A stretch of 64,000 nucleotides of DNA from Fontibacillus panacisegetis (GTDB lineage Bacteria; Bacillota; Bacilli; Paenibacillales; Paenibacillaceae), in contig NZ_FNBG01000002.1 of the NCBI RefSeq assembly GCF_900102215.1, positions 189,084-253,083 of the forward strand. Direction: 5' to 3'. Positions within the stretch are counted from its first letter, which is position 1. The number at the start of each line of letters is the position of its first letter. Under the pieces are notes generated by a model. That model was not told the origin of the DNA, did not search any database, and saw only the letters and a list, made by a program, of their open reading frames with translations. The position numbers and the translations under genes are program-made. This document shows positions 37,656 to 46,016 of the stretch, one piece after another.

Positions 37656-38831
37656 TTACAGGATACCGATCTCCTTATCGCTCAAATAACAAGAGGGATC
37701 TGATGCCCAGAAGTCACCAGAAGCTGCTGCTGCCCGCGCTCGAAAATTTCCGTTGCAAATATCGAGCCATCCACACTGCTGACACCGCCCCTTCAATAAG
37801 TCCCTCCTGTCACGTAGTCCAGCCATAACAGGATGAGCTGCCTCCCTCCAGATGTCGCTGAACTTTCGATCACGAATATTTCCAATTTCGATATCTCTAG
37901 TGAATTGGTCAGGATAGACGCGCCCATGCCAATCGACACATCCGATAGCTAATCCTGAGCGATTGCCACCGTTGCGCTGAAGTAAATCCAGCATGAGAGC
38001 CGCTCGTTCAGGATCGCGCTCCTTCATCCACTGATACAAATACACGCCATCTGCATGATTATCAACGGTCAGCAGTTCTACACGTTTTCCCCCATTATGA
38101 AGCTCCAAAGTTTTAGTAATGATTTTGTCAATCGCCCTTCGCGACTGTTCACGTGTTACATCCTCCTGCTGCAGGATGCTGCCACGCCCTGAATAGACCA
38201 GATGATAAAAACAAGCCCGTGTAATATTTTCGCGCTCTATCAAATCCAGAATCTCGTCAAGATCATCGTATGTATTCTTGCTTATTGTGAACCGCAGGCC
38301 TACCTTCAGGCCGACACTCTGACAATTGCGTATTCCTTTCAACGCCCGTTCATAAGCCCCGCTTCGTCCGCGAAAAAGATCATGTCGTGTTCCAAGTCCA
38401 TCTAAGCTAACCCCTGCGTATTTCACCCCGGCCTGCTTCAGTTGCTTTGCCTTATCTAATGTAATCAAAGTGCCGTTAGTCGAAAGTACTGGTCGCAATC
38501 CTTTGCTGGCGGCGAAAGAGATTAGCTCAATAATATCGTCCCGCATAAGAGGCTCACCACCAGACAACAGCAATACAGGTACGTGAAAGCCTGCCAGATC
38601 TTCTATAAAACTCATAGCTTCCCGAGTCGATAACTCCCCAGAATCCTTTGAAGGACAAGCATCAGCATAGCAATGGCGACAGTTCAAATTGCAGGCCCTT
38701 GTCGCATTCCAGACGACGACAGGTCCTTGACCTACCGACACTCCGTGATGTTTCTCCCCGGCAGCCATACTATAACGCAGGTGATCTCCCTCACCTTCTA
38801 TTCCTGTGAGCAACTTCGTGACGTTTATCAT
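37656..38831 (-). CDS. nirJ1: Radical SAM/SPASM heme-biosynthesis enzyme, NirJ1/AhbC type
   Basis: The 391-residue protein begins INVTKLLTG and has GEKHHGVS before the radical SAM motif CNLNCRHC, then LLSGGEPLM, and a C-terminal cluster CVDWHGRVYPDQF ... CQQCGWLDIC. The N-terminal segment is characteristic of NirJ1-type proteins; AhbC removes the two acetate side chains of didecarboxysiroheme. ATG 38831 follows AGAGGA. It heads the operon nirJ1-nirJ2-ahbA-ahbB behind an FNR-like promoter. Confidence 0.85.
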   Translation of the reverse strand: MINVTKLLTGIEGEGDHLRYSMAAGEKHHGVSVGQGPVVVWNATRACNLNCRHCYADACPSKDSGELSTREAMSFIEDLAGFHVPVLLLSGGEPLMRDDIIELISFAASKGLRPVLSTNGTLITLDKAKQLKQAGVKYAGVSLDGLGTRHDLFRGRSGAYERALKGIRNCQSVGLKVGLRFTISKNTYDDLDEILDLIERENITRACFYHLVYSGRGSILQQEDVTREQSRRAIDKIITKTLELHNGGKRVELLTVDNHADGVYLYQWMKERDPERAALMLDLLQRNGGNRSGLAIGCVDWHGRVYPDQFTRDIEIGNIRDRKFSDIWREAAHPVMAGLRDRRDLLKGRCQQCGWLDICNGNFRARAAAASGDFWASDPSCYLSDKEIGIL

Positions 38832-38855
38832 TCCATTTCCTCTTTTCACAGTTAA

Positions 38856-38894
38856 TGTATACTATTCTTTTCATTATTTGTGAAAAAATACACA
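38856..38894 (-). promoter_or_regulatory. Promoter of the ahb/nirJ operon with FNR/CRP-like box
   Basis: On the minus strand TTCACA (38884-38879) and TATACA (38861-38856) are 17 nt apart. The plus-strand 16-mer TGTGAAAAAATACACA at 38879-38894 matches the FNR/CRP consensus TGTGA-N6-TCACA with one mismatch. It is centred about 38 nt upstream of the predicted transcript start, near the position of class II activators. This suggests oxygen-responsive control. Confidence 0.55.
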
Positions 38895-38898
38895 AAAT

Positions 38899-38932
38899 AA
38901 AATACAGTCAGCTATTATGCTAACTGTATTTT
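38899..38932 (-). terminator. Terminator of the NSS symporter gene
   Basis: AATACAGT pairs with ACTGTATT and an inner AGC/GCT helix extends the stem. In the minus direction it is followed by a T-rich TATTTTATTTT tract. Confidence 0.8.
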
Positions 38933-38961
38933 TGTGTGTCAACCAAGGCTTAACTAATCCA

Positions 38962-40314
38962 TCATAATTTTAATAATCCGGATGAATACAAGAAGATCAA
39001 AGCAATCAAAATTGGAGCTACATATCGCAGCATGAACAACCAAATCCGGAACCAGGCTGATTTCAAGCCCACCTCTTCTGCAACGTTTTTCCAGAAATAC
39101 CCTACAAAGATCGTAACAATTAACCCTCCAAGTGGAAGCAGTATATTTGAAGCTACAAAATCCATAAAGTCGAAAAAGCCTTTGTTTGCAATCTTCAGCT
39201 CAGGTACTAAACCGAGTGACAGCAAGGACGGTATGCTAAGCACAAAAATCAGTGCAGCAAGTATGCAAGCAGCTTTTTTTCTCGACCATCCCCAACGTTC
39301 CATCGTAAAGGCTACCGGAACCTCAAGTAAGGATACAGTAGATGTTAGGGCAGCAATGGCCAGCAGCACAAAAAATAGTCCCCCGAACAAGGAACCAAAC
39401 GGCATGGCAGAGAACGCAGCAGGTAGCGCCACAAATACGAGACCTGGCCCTTGTCCCGCATCAATCCCGAAGGAGAAGGTTGTCGGGAAAATAATGAGAC
39501 CCGCTATAAATGCGTAGAGGAGATCTCCACCACCAATGGCAAAAGTGGCTGCCCCGAGAGACTGCTTACGTTCAACATACGAGCCATATGTAATCATTGT
39601 TCCCATACCTAGTGATAACGAGAAAAAAGCGTGACCCAGAGCAACAAGCGCAGCTTCAGCACTAAGCTTGGAAAAATCCGGACGCAAAAAGAAGGATGCA
39701 CCTTCACCCGCACCAGGAAGAGTTAGCGCACGGATCATTAATACGATAAGCAGAATCAGCATGCCAGGAATTAATATTTTATTAAATTTCTCAATTCCTG
39801 ATGATACCCCTTTAATGATAACTGCACACGTACAAACCATTACAACAAAGGTCCAAACAATGGACATATAGCCTGAGGTAAAGTCGTTGAACTGTTCACT
39901 AAAATCCCCTCCAGTAAACAGCTTTCCACTAAAAGTTTGCACTGCATAATGCAATGTCCAGCCGGCTACGATCGAATAGAAGGACAAAATCAAAGTCGGT
40001 GCAATGACAGATAATAGTCCAAGCCGTCCAAAGGTACGATTTCCACCTATTTTGAAAAAGGAAGTAGAAGCATTCCCTCGTCCCCCGCGACCAATGGCTA
40101 ACTCTGCCATTAACACGGGCAGCCCTACTATAATTAAACAAATAATAAAAAGAAGAAAAAAGGCAGCACCTCCATTTTGTCCTGTAATATACGGGAACTT
40201 CCACATATTACCAAGACCTACAGCACTCCCTATTGCAGCTAGTATAAAGCCGGATGAAGAGAAACGCTCTCCTTTCCCTGAACCAGGATTTGCATTTTCT
40301 TTATTTTGTTTCAA
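38962..40314 (-). CDS. Sodium-dependent transporter of the NSS/SNF family
   Basis: The 450-residue polytopic membrane protein has the family signature GSAVGLGNMWKFPY in the first helix and MITYGSYVERKQSL further on, with about 11-12 hydrophobic segments. NSS members of bacteria import amino acids such as tryptophan, leucine or tyrosine with Na+. The TTG at 40314 is 5 nt after GGAGGGG and is preferred to an upstream GTG. It has its own terminator and follows the peptide/regulator pair. Confidence 0.9.
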   Translation of the reverse strand: MKQNKENANPGSGKGERFSSSGFILAAIGSAVGLGNMWKFPYITGQNGGAAFFLLFIICLIIVGLPVLMAELAIGRGGRGNASTSFFKIGGNRTFGRLGLLSVIAPTLILSFYSIVAGWTLHYAVQTFSGKLFTGGDFSEQFNDFTSGYMSIVWTFVVMVCTCAVIIKGVSSGIEKFNKILIPGMLILLIVLMIRALTLPGAGEGASFFLRPDFSKLSAEAALVALGHAFFSLSLGMGTMITYGSYVERKQSLGAATFAIGGGDLLYAFIAGLIIFPTTFSFGIDAGQGPGLVFVALPAAFSAMPFGSLFGGLFFVLLAIAALTSTVSLLEVPVAFTMERWGWSRKKAACILAALIFVLSIPSLLSLGLVPELKIANKGFFDFMDFVASNILLPLGGLIVTIFVGYFWKNVAEEVGLKSAWFRIWLFMLRYVAPILIALIFLYSSGLLKL

Positions 40315-40402
40315 AATAACCCCTCCACAGTTCACATAAATACGTATATTCCATATTATCTCTTTATATTATTTGTACTATGCATTTTGCTATAGAAAGC
40401 AA

Positions 40403-40445
40403 AAGCCGACCTATGCCAAGGAATTTCCCTTGCATAAATCGGCTT
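40403..40445 (-). terminator. Terminator after the regulator/peptide pair
   Basis: AAGCCGA pairs with TCGGCTT, and an inner TATGC-AAGG/CCTTGCATA helix extends it. In the minus direction a TTTTGCTTTC tract follows. It closes the transcript of the small peptide gene 18 nt after the stop codon. Confidence 0.8.
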
Positions 40446-40462
40446 CCACGTGACTTAAAATA

Positions 40463-40576
40463 TTATCCTCCAACTCCATTTGTGTAAGGAGTTATCACCT
40501 GCGCTCCTCCGGAGTAGCCTGCTAAGCCTGACCCCAAACTAACAATGAGCACAAATGCCAAGATCCACTTCTTCAC
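40463..40576 (-). CDS. Small secreted peptide, candidate RRNPP signalling pro-peptide (37 residues)
   Basis: A GTG-initiated ORF lies 7 nt after AAGGAGGTG. The product starts with basic residues and a hydrophobic core (KKWILAFVLIVSLGSG), then a short exported part rich in Gly ending ITPYTNGVGG. That is the layout of Phr, PapR and AimP pro-peptides, whose C-terminus is released as a 5-10 residue signal and re-imported. The gene overlaps the last 38 nt of the upstream TPR regulator gene, as phr genes overlap rap genes. No sequence family was recognised. Confidence 0.7.
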   Translation of the reverse strand: MKKWILAFVLIVSLGSGLAGYSGGAQVITPYTNGVGG

Positions 40577-41939
40577 CCTCCAACACCTCCTTCATCAAAA
40601 AATCGTACTCAAGCAACTGATCACTTGAAGCTAGGTACCTATGATGTTCGAACAAAGCAACATTTTTCATGAAATAGTCTTTGTTGTTTAGAGAAACAGC
40701 GAATCTAAGACTGGATAATATGTTCGATAAAGCTTTGGCATAATCCTTCTTTTTCATACAATAAATCCCTAAATAATAACATAATTCTAAATAGTGATTC
40801 TTATTAACTAGAGAAACGTAATAGTTATTGATTTGGTTAAATAATTGATGATCAATCTGAAATTCCTGCAAACAATCATCGACTGAAAAAGAATGAATAT
40901 TCGCAGCCTTTACAATAGTTGTCATGCTGGGCAAAATTTCAAAGGGATAGTTTTTGAGAAACTCTATGTACTCAGGGAGCACATGCTTGTTTCCGCATAA
41001 TAGTTCAATATTGTACCAGTTCGCCTTTGCCCATATATTAAATTTTCGCACCTCTTTATAACCGATTTCATCCAGTCCCTCAAACCAGCTCAAGTCGGAG
41101 TATCCCTTAATACATTGTTGGGCTTCAATATATTTTCCTTGAAACTCCAATGCTGCCCCTTTTAATAAGTAGCCTTGGCCATAATACACAACGAGATGTC
41201 TTTCCAGCGATAGCAGCTGGTCCTCATTAGTAACCTTCATATTGTTTTGAGAACGATACACCATCTGCGACAGACTTAGCAATTCATCTGCAAATACTTC
41301 AACTACATTCCATTTTTCATGTGTGTAATATACATTAGCCAAATTCAGCAAACCATCAAGATGGTAGCCTTCAGGCAGCCGATTTCTATATGGTTCAAAG
41401 CGTATAGCAGCTTGTATGTTCTTCTCTGTGTCTTCCCCAAGCGAAAGGCGGAACAGACGATATTGACTAATCGCCAGCCGTTCGGAATGCTGGTACTTCT
41501 CGCTTTCAATTACAGCCTTGTAAAAAGCAAGAGATGCCTCCCTGTATCCTTCCTCATAGAGCTGCTCCCCGATAGCAAAAATCGTTGGTACATAGTTCAG
41601 ATCTTCCAGCATTTTTTCCAGTACTCTATTAATGCAATCCATTTCTCCGAGTTCTGCACAACGTAGTAAAAAGGACTTTAACCGTCGCCGATTCAGCTGA
41701 TCCTTCTCTATACATTCATCCACAAACAACGGATACAAGGCTCCTGTATGTAATTCCAGTGCTTCTGTCATGAGATCCAGCTGGCCAATTGAAATCGGCT
41801 TGGGAGGATTGCCATTAAGAATCGAACTAAGCGTTCCACGATTTATTCCAGTCAAGTTAGACAGGCTATGTAAAGTGTATCCTCTTGCTTCAATCTCATG
41901 ATGTAAAACTGAACGGATCGAAGATCGCTGATTGATCAT
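40539..41939 (-). CDS. XRE-type HTH regulator with TPR-like repeats, probable RRNPP peptide receptor
   Basis: The 466-residue protein has an N-terminal helix-turn-helix at about 8-65 (YTLHSLSNLTGINRGTLSSILNG) and a long, all-helical C-terminal region with repeated Tyr/Leu/Ala-spaced helices (for example EASLAFYKAVIESEKYQ) consistent with TPRs. This HTH-TPR design is that of PlcR, NprR, AimR and related receptors for imported peptides. The ATG follows GGGGGAG. The overlapping small peptide gene supports the reading. Target genes are not evident; autoregulation or the adjacent symporter are possibilities. Confidence 0.8.
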   Translation of the reverse strand: MINQRSSIRSVLHHEIEARGYTLHSLSNLTGINRGTLSSILNGNPPKPISIGQLDLMTEALELHTGALYPLFVDECIEKDQLNRRRLKSFLLRCAELGEMDCINRVLEKMLEDLNYVPTIFAIGEQLYEEGYREASLAFYKAVIESEKYQHSERLAISQYRLFRLSLGEDTEKNIQAAIRFEPYRNRLPEGYHLDGLLNLANVYYTHEKWNVVEVFADELLSLSQMVYRSQNNMKVTNEDQLLSLERHLVVYYGQGYLLKGAALEFQGKYIEAQQCIKGYSDLSWFEGLDEIGYKEVRKFNIWAKANWYNIELLCGNKHVLPEYIEFLKNYPFEILPSMTTIVKAANIHSFSVDDCLQEFQIDHQLFNQINNYYVSLVNKNHYLELCYYLGIYCMKKKDYAKALSNILSSLRFAVSLNNKDYFMKNVALFEHHRYLASSDQLLEYDFLMKEVLEGEEVDLGICAHC

Positions 41940-42034
41940 ATGCGGCTCCCCCTATCGATCTCCTATATTTTTACACATTATACGAAATTATGAACAAGTG
42001 GTCAATTAATTATTATACCTTTAATAATCACAAT

Positions 42035-42070
42035 AAATAGGAACCTTCCCCTAAGGTAAGGTCCCTATTT
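42035..42070 (-). terminator. Terminator of the RNase J gene
   Basis: AAATAGG pairs with CCTATTT and inner ACCTT with AAGGT. In the minus direction it is followed by ATTGTGATTATT, a weak T-tract. Confidence 0.7.
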
Positions 42071-42073
42071 AAA

Positions 42074-43780
42074 TCAGACTTCCAGAATCGATGGCATAAT
42101 ATGAGGTGTGCGGCCAACTTCTTTAAGGAAATATCTACGCATCACTCTATGTGTAGCTCTGATCCAGGCAGCGTTGCTATACTCCTCTTTCTCTCCGAGC
42201 TTGGTCAGACTACGACGCAATACCATCTCTGCTCTTCTAAGGAGAGGTCTGGCATCCTGCATGTAAACAAAACCCCTCGTCACAATATCCGGTCCTGACA
42301 AAATTTGCCGCGTCTTCACATTAACCGTCATTACAACGATAACAATTCCTTCCTGTGCAAGCTCCACTCTTTCTTCCATTAACTGATCCTCGTTACTGCG
42401 CATTTCGCCGTTGCTGACGAGTACCTCTCCTGCAGGAATCGCTCTTCCTTTTTTTGCACGGCTGCGATAAACCGAGAGTGTATCCCCGATATTCATCATG
42501 AAAACATTTTCTTCACTAAGACCCGTCTGAACCGCAAGCTTCTTGTGACTTAGCAGCATACGGTATTCCCCGTGAATCGGAATAAAATATTTAGGCCGGA
42601 TAAAGCTCAGCATCAGCTTTAAATCTTCACGACAGCCATGTCCAGATGCATGGATACCTACTGCAGGACCATAAAGCACATTAGCTCCTGCTCTCATTAG
42701 TGTATCGATGCTGCGATTCACATTCGGGCCATTTCCCGGAATAGGAGAGGATGAGAAAACAACGGTATCCCCGGGATAGATCTGTACAGAGCGATGGGCT
42801 CCTGAAGCAATGCGGCTAAGCGCTGCATTAGGCTCCCCTTGGCTGCCTGTGCACAGAATCAGTATCTGATGATCCTCGTATCGATCAATATGTTTTACGT
42901 CAATCAACATACCCTCAGGGATACGGATATAACCAAGCTCTTGACCAATTGTAAACACTCGCTCCATACTGCGGCCGATTACGACGATTTTGCGGCTACA
43001 GAGAATAGCTGCCTCTACCACCTGTTGGAGACGGTTAACGTTAGATGCAAATGTAGCAAATAAAATTCTTCCTTCACAATGCCGGAAGGTTTCATAAATA
43101 GAGTAGCCAACACGACTATCCGAAGGAGTGAATCCCTCTTTTTCACTATTAGTACTATCCGCCAGAAGGGCCAAAACTCCGTTGCCTCCAACTGCTGCCA
43201 TTTTAAACAGATCAGCCGGTTTGTCTTCTGGTGTAAAATCGAACTTAAAATCCCCCGTATGCACTACAGCCCCGTATGGCGTGTCTACAACAATTCCAAA
43301 TGCATCAGGAATGCTATGAGTTGTTCTAAAGAAATGGACAGCCAGATGATTAAAAGCATACCGATCATTCTCCTGGAATACATGAAGCTGAACTTCTCCA
43401 AGCATTCGGTACTCTTCCAGCTTAGCCCGAACTAAACCGATCGTTAGCGGACCTCCATATACAGGCACAGATAACTGGCGAAGTACAAATGGAAGAGCTC
43501 CGATATGATCCTCATGACCATGAGTCAGAAAAAGACCTTTAATTTTATGCTGATTTTGTATCAAATAGCTAATATCCGGAATAATGTAATCAATTCCCGA
43601 CAATTTTGAATCAGGAAATTTAAGCCCTGCATCGATGATAACGATCTCATTTTTAAATTCAATACCATACATATTTTTGCCGATCTCTCCGATACCCCCG
43701 AGCGAAAAAATACGAACTGGCGGCTGAGATGATCTTGGACGGCGATAAGGTCTTGCTTGTTTAGTAACTACTTCATTCAT
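42074..43780 (-). CDS. Ribonuclease J family metallo-beta-lactamase/beta-CASP nuclease
   Basis: The 568-residue protein has the MBL core with LTHGHEDHIGALP and HTGDFKFD, beta-CASP motifs including LCTGSQGEPNAALSRIA and IHASGHGC, and the C-terminal RNase J domain. RNase J processes and degrades RNA by 5'-exo- and endonucleolytic cleavage. The ATG at 43780 gives the usual N-terminus just before VRIFSLGGIGEIGKN; the only nearby ribosome binding site, AGAGAGG, is 13 nt away, so an upstream TTG at 43828 remains possible. All metal-binding motifs are present. J1 or J2 identity is not decided. Confidence 0.93.
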   Translation of the reverse strand: MNEVVTKQARPYRRPRSSQPPVRIFSLGGIGEIGKNMYGIEFKNEIVIIDAGLKFPDSKLSGIDYIIPDISYLIQNQHKIKGLFLTHGHEDHIGALPFVLRQLSVPVYGGPLTIGLVRAKLEEYRMLGEVQLHVFQENDRYAFNHLAVHFFRTTHSIPDAFGIVVDTPYGAVVHTGDFKFDFTPEDKPADLFKMAAVGGNGVLALLADSTNSEKEGFTPSDSRVGYSIYETFRHCEGRILFATFASNVNRLQQVVEAAILCSRKIVVIGRSMERVFTIGQELGYIRIPEGMLIDVKHIDRYEDHQILILCTGSQGEPNAALSRIASGAHRSVQIYPGDTVVFSSSPIPGNGPNVNRSIDTLMRAGANVLYGPAVGIHASGHGCREDLKLMLSFIRPKYFIPIHGEYRMLLSHKKLAVQTGLSEENVFMMNIGDTLSVYRSRAKKGRAIPAGEVLVSNGEMRSNEDQLMEERVELAQEGIVIVVMTVNVKTRQILSGPDIVTRGFVYMQDARPLLRRAEMVLRRSLTKLGEKEEYSNAAWIRATHRVMRRYFLKEVGRTPHIMPSILEV

Positions 43781-43903
43781 TATGTGATATAATCCTCTCT
43801 CGAATAATACGGACTCCTCTATTTTCAATTATACTTAATATTAATCACAATAACTATTTTAATTTTTACGAGAATAGGACAAGAATACATTAAACATATT
43901 ACA

Positions 43904-43931
43904 CAAAAAAACGGCCACCTCAGGGCAACCG
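43904..43931 (-). terminator. Terminator of the yqe operon
   Basis: In RNA sense CGGUUGCC pairs with GGUGGCCG (including G-U pairs) around CUGA, followed by seven U. It closes the operon ending in yqeM. Confidence 0.88.
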
Positions 43932-43967
43932 AATTCGCAGCCATATCGTAACAATTATTGAACTGTA

Positions 43968-44741
43968 TTACTTCAAGGCAACGTAAAATAATCTAGTCGC
44001 ACCCTCATCCGGCTCTTCCCATTTAAAATCAGCGTAACAGAATACTTCTTTAAATCCACTCTTCAGAAGTGCCTCTCTCATCCAAGCTGGATCGTAAGCC
44101 CGTTGAACATGGCTCTCCTCGAAACGCCGATATATATCAGGACCGTTCTCTTCCTCACGTGCAAAAATAGTTAAATCATGTTGTATTTCCGTTCTGTTTG
44201 GATCAAACTCACAGGTCCATATGTAAGATACCGAGTCATCATCCCAAATGAAAGGCTGTTCCTCTTCATAACGCTGCAGAGTTTTCGGATGATGAACATC
44301 AAACAAGAAAGTGCCTCCATCATTAAGCCCTTCATAGGTTCGTTTGAACGTACGAAGAATATCCTCTTCTTCCAGCAAATAGTTCAGACAATCGCAGAAG
44401 GAAATGACCGCATCAACTGGCTCCGGCATTCCCCATGCAGTCATATCCTGCTGAACCCAGCGAATGCCACCTTCTCTAAGCAGCCTTGTACCACTTGCGG
44501 TCATTTCCATTTTACGGTGAGCCACTGACAGCATATCCCCGGACAGGTCGATTCCGGTCACTTGAAATCCTTCATTCGCAAGCGGAATCGAGAGACTGCC
44601 TGTTCCACAGCCCAAGTCCACAACTGTATTCGGCATACCGTATTTCTCCCATGCTGTATGAGCGAATGTAAGCCATTCCGAATATGGCATTTCTTGCATC
44701 AGTTCATCGTATACATAGGCAAATTTACGATAGGAAGCCAT
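43968..44741 (-). CDS. yqeM: YqeM, class I SAM-dependent methyltransferase
   Basis: The 257-residue protein has methyltransferase motif I VVDLGCGTGSLSIPLA, the acidic loop VTGIDLSGDML and the VDAVISFCDCLNYLLE segment. Its place at the end of the conserved yqeG-to-yqeM block identifies it. The substrate is not established for the family. A strong terminator follows. Confidence 0.9.
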   Translation of the reverse strand: MASYRKFAYVYDELMQEMPYSEWLTFAHTAWEKYGMPNTVVDLGCGTGSLSIPLANEGFQVTGIDLSGDMLSVAHRKMEMTASGTRLLREGGIRWVQQDMTAWGMPEPVDAVISFCDCLNYLLEEEDILRTFKRTYEGLNDGGTFLFDVHHPKTLQRYEEEQPFIWDDDSVSYIWTCEFDPNRTEIQHDLTIFAREEENGPDIYRRFEESHVQRAYDPAWMREALLKSGFKEVFCYADFKWEEPDEGATRLFYVALK

Positions 44742-44757
44742 GTTGTCACCGCTCTTT

Positions 44758-45657
44758 CTATTTGTCAGACTCCTCAGCCTTCGAGTTTGCCAAATACGTC
44801 CAGTTTTCTTTTTGCATAATCTTGCCTTCCTTCATAAGCTTGCCAAGAGCACGCTTGAAGGCTGCCTTGCTAATTCCAAAACGCTGCTTGATCAAATCAG
44901 GAGCCGTATGATCTGAATAAGGCATCCCGCCTCCAGGTCGGCTCTCAAGATAGGCGTAAATTTTGTCAGAATCTTCATTGCGACCGATTTCTTTACGCTG
45001 AGCCATAGACAGGTTGACTCTGCCATCCTCACGAATATGCGATACTCTAACCTTAACTCTCTCCCCCAATCGCAACAGATGGCTACGTTCCGAGGAATGA
45101 ATTAGACCGATAGCGCCAAAGCCGAGTACTCCGCCTTCTACCACAACAAATGTACCCATTTGCAGCGGTTTATACACGATAGCTTCCAGCCATTCATTTT
45201 TCCATGTCGAAGGAGCATGGAATGCTAACGTAGCAAGCTCCTGCTCTCCAGCAAGCTTCGCTTTCAGCCGACCTTGCTTATCGTGCTCCATAATAACGAA
45301 TACTTGATCTCCTACTTGCGGGTGAAGCTCTCTTAATTCAGGAAGCTCACGAATCGGAAGGAGCAACTGACGCCCAAGCCCCATCTCCAGAAAGCAGCCA
45401 AGACGCGGATGAACATCAGCAACTTCCAGAAGAGCGAGCTGACCCAGAGTCAAATACGGCTTCTTCATCGTTGCCGCAAGCCGGTCATCTGTATCAAAAA
45501 AAAGGAATACTTCAACCATATCACCAGGCTTCACCTCAGAAGTCAGCTCAGAGTAGTGAAGCAATATATCCTGTGTACCCCCGCTTAGAAAATATCCAAA
45601 GGGCGACACTTCTCTATCAATTGGAAGGGTTACGATCGTACCTGCTACAAGACTCAT
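44758..45657 (-). CDS. cvfB: CvfB/YitL-like S1-domain RNA-binding protein
   Basis: The 299-residue protein carries several S1/OB-type domains (for example FGYFLSGGTQDILLHYSEL and GAIGLIHSSERSHLLRLGERVKVRV) and a C-terminal winged-helix-like domain (FGISKAAFKRALGKLMKEGKI), the architecture of CvfB. In staphylococci CvfB affects virulence gene expression. Its start overlaps the rsfS stop by 4 nt, so it is embedded in the yqe operon; in Bacillus subtilis yitL lies elsewhere. Confidence 0.88.
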   Translation of the reverse strand: MSLVAGTIVTLPIDREVSPFGYFLSGGTQDILLHYSELTSEVKPGDMVEVFLFFDTDDRLAATMKKPYLTLGQLALLEVADVHPRLGCFLEMGLGRQLLLPIRELPELRELHPQVGDQVFVIMEHDKQGRLKAKLAGEQELATLAFHAPSTWKNEWLEAIVYKPLQMGTFVVVEGGVLGFGAIGLIHSSERSHLLRLGERVKVRVSHIREDGRVNLSMAQRKEIGRNEDSDKIYAYLESRPGGGMPYSDHTAPDLIKQRFGISKAAFKRALGKLMKEGKIMQKENWTYLANSKAEESDK

Positions 45658-46001
45658 ACGTTCTCCACAACTTTAGCGTCAGACCATAACCGCTCGATAT
45701 TGTAATATTCACGCTCATCGCGATGGAATATATGAACAACAACATCTCCAAGATCCATAAGCACCCAGCGTGCAGAATTCATTCCTTCAATCCCGCGGAT
45801 TTCGGTTCCTGCTTCCTGGGCACGCTTGCGAACTTCTGTTGCAATGGCCTGAACTTGGGTGTCGGAATTCCCGTGGCAAATGACGAAATAATCTGCTATT
45901 AATGATACTTCCTTAAGATCAAGAGCTACAATGTTCATTGCCTTTTTATCTTCCGCAGCGCTTACCGCAAGGTTCATCAATTCATTAGGTGATACTGGCA
46001 T
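45654..46001 (-). CDS. rsfS: Ribosomal silencing factor RsfS
   Basis: The 115-residue protein has the RsfS/Iojap hallmarks DYFVICHGNSDTQVQAIA, GTEIRGIEGMNSARWVLMDLGDVVVHIF and REYYNIERLW. It binds ribosomal protein uL14 and blocks subunit joining when nutrients are short. It is encoded between yqeK and cvfB, overlapping the latter. Confidence 0.96.
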   Translation of the reverse strand: MPVSPNELMNLAVSAAEDKKAMNIVALDLKEVSLIADYFVICHGNSDTQVQAIATEVRKRAQEAGTEIRGIEGMNSARWVLMDLGDVVVHIFHRDEREYYNIERLWSDAKVVENV

Positions 46002-46016
46002 TCAATCAACCTCCGT

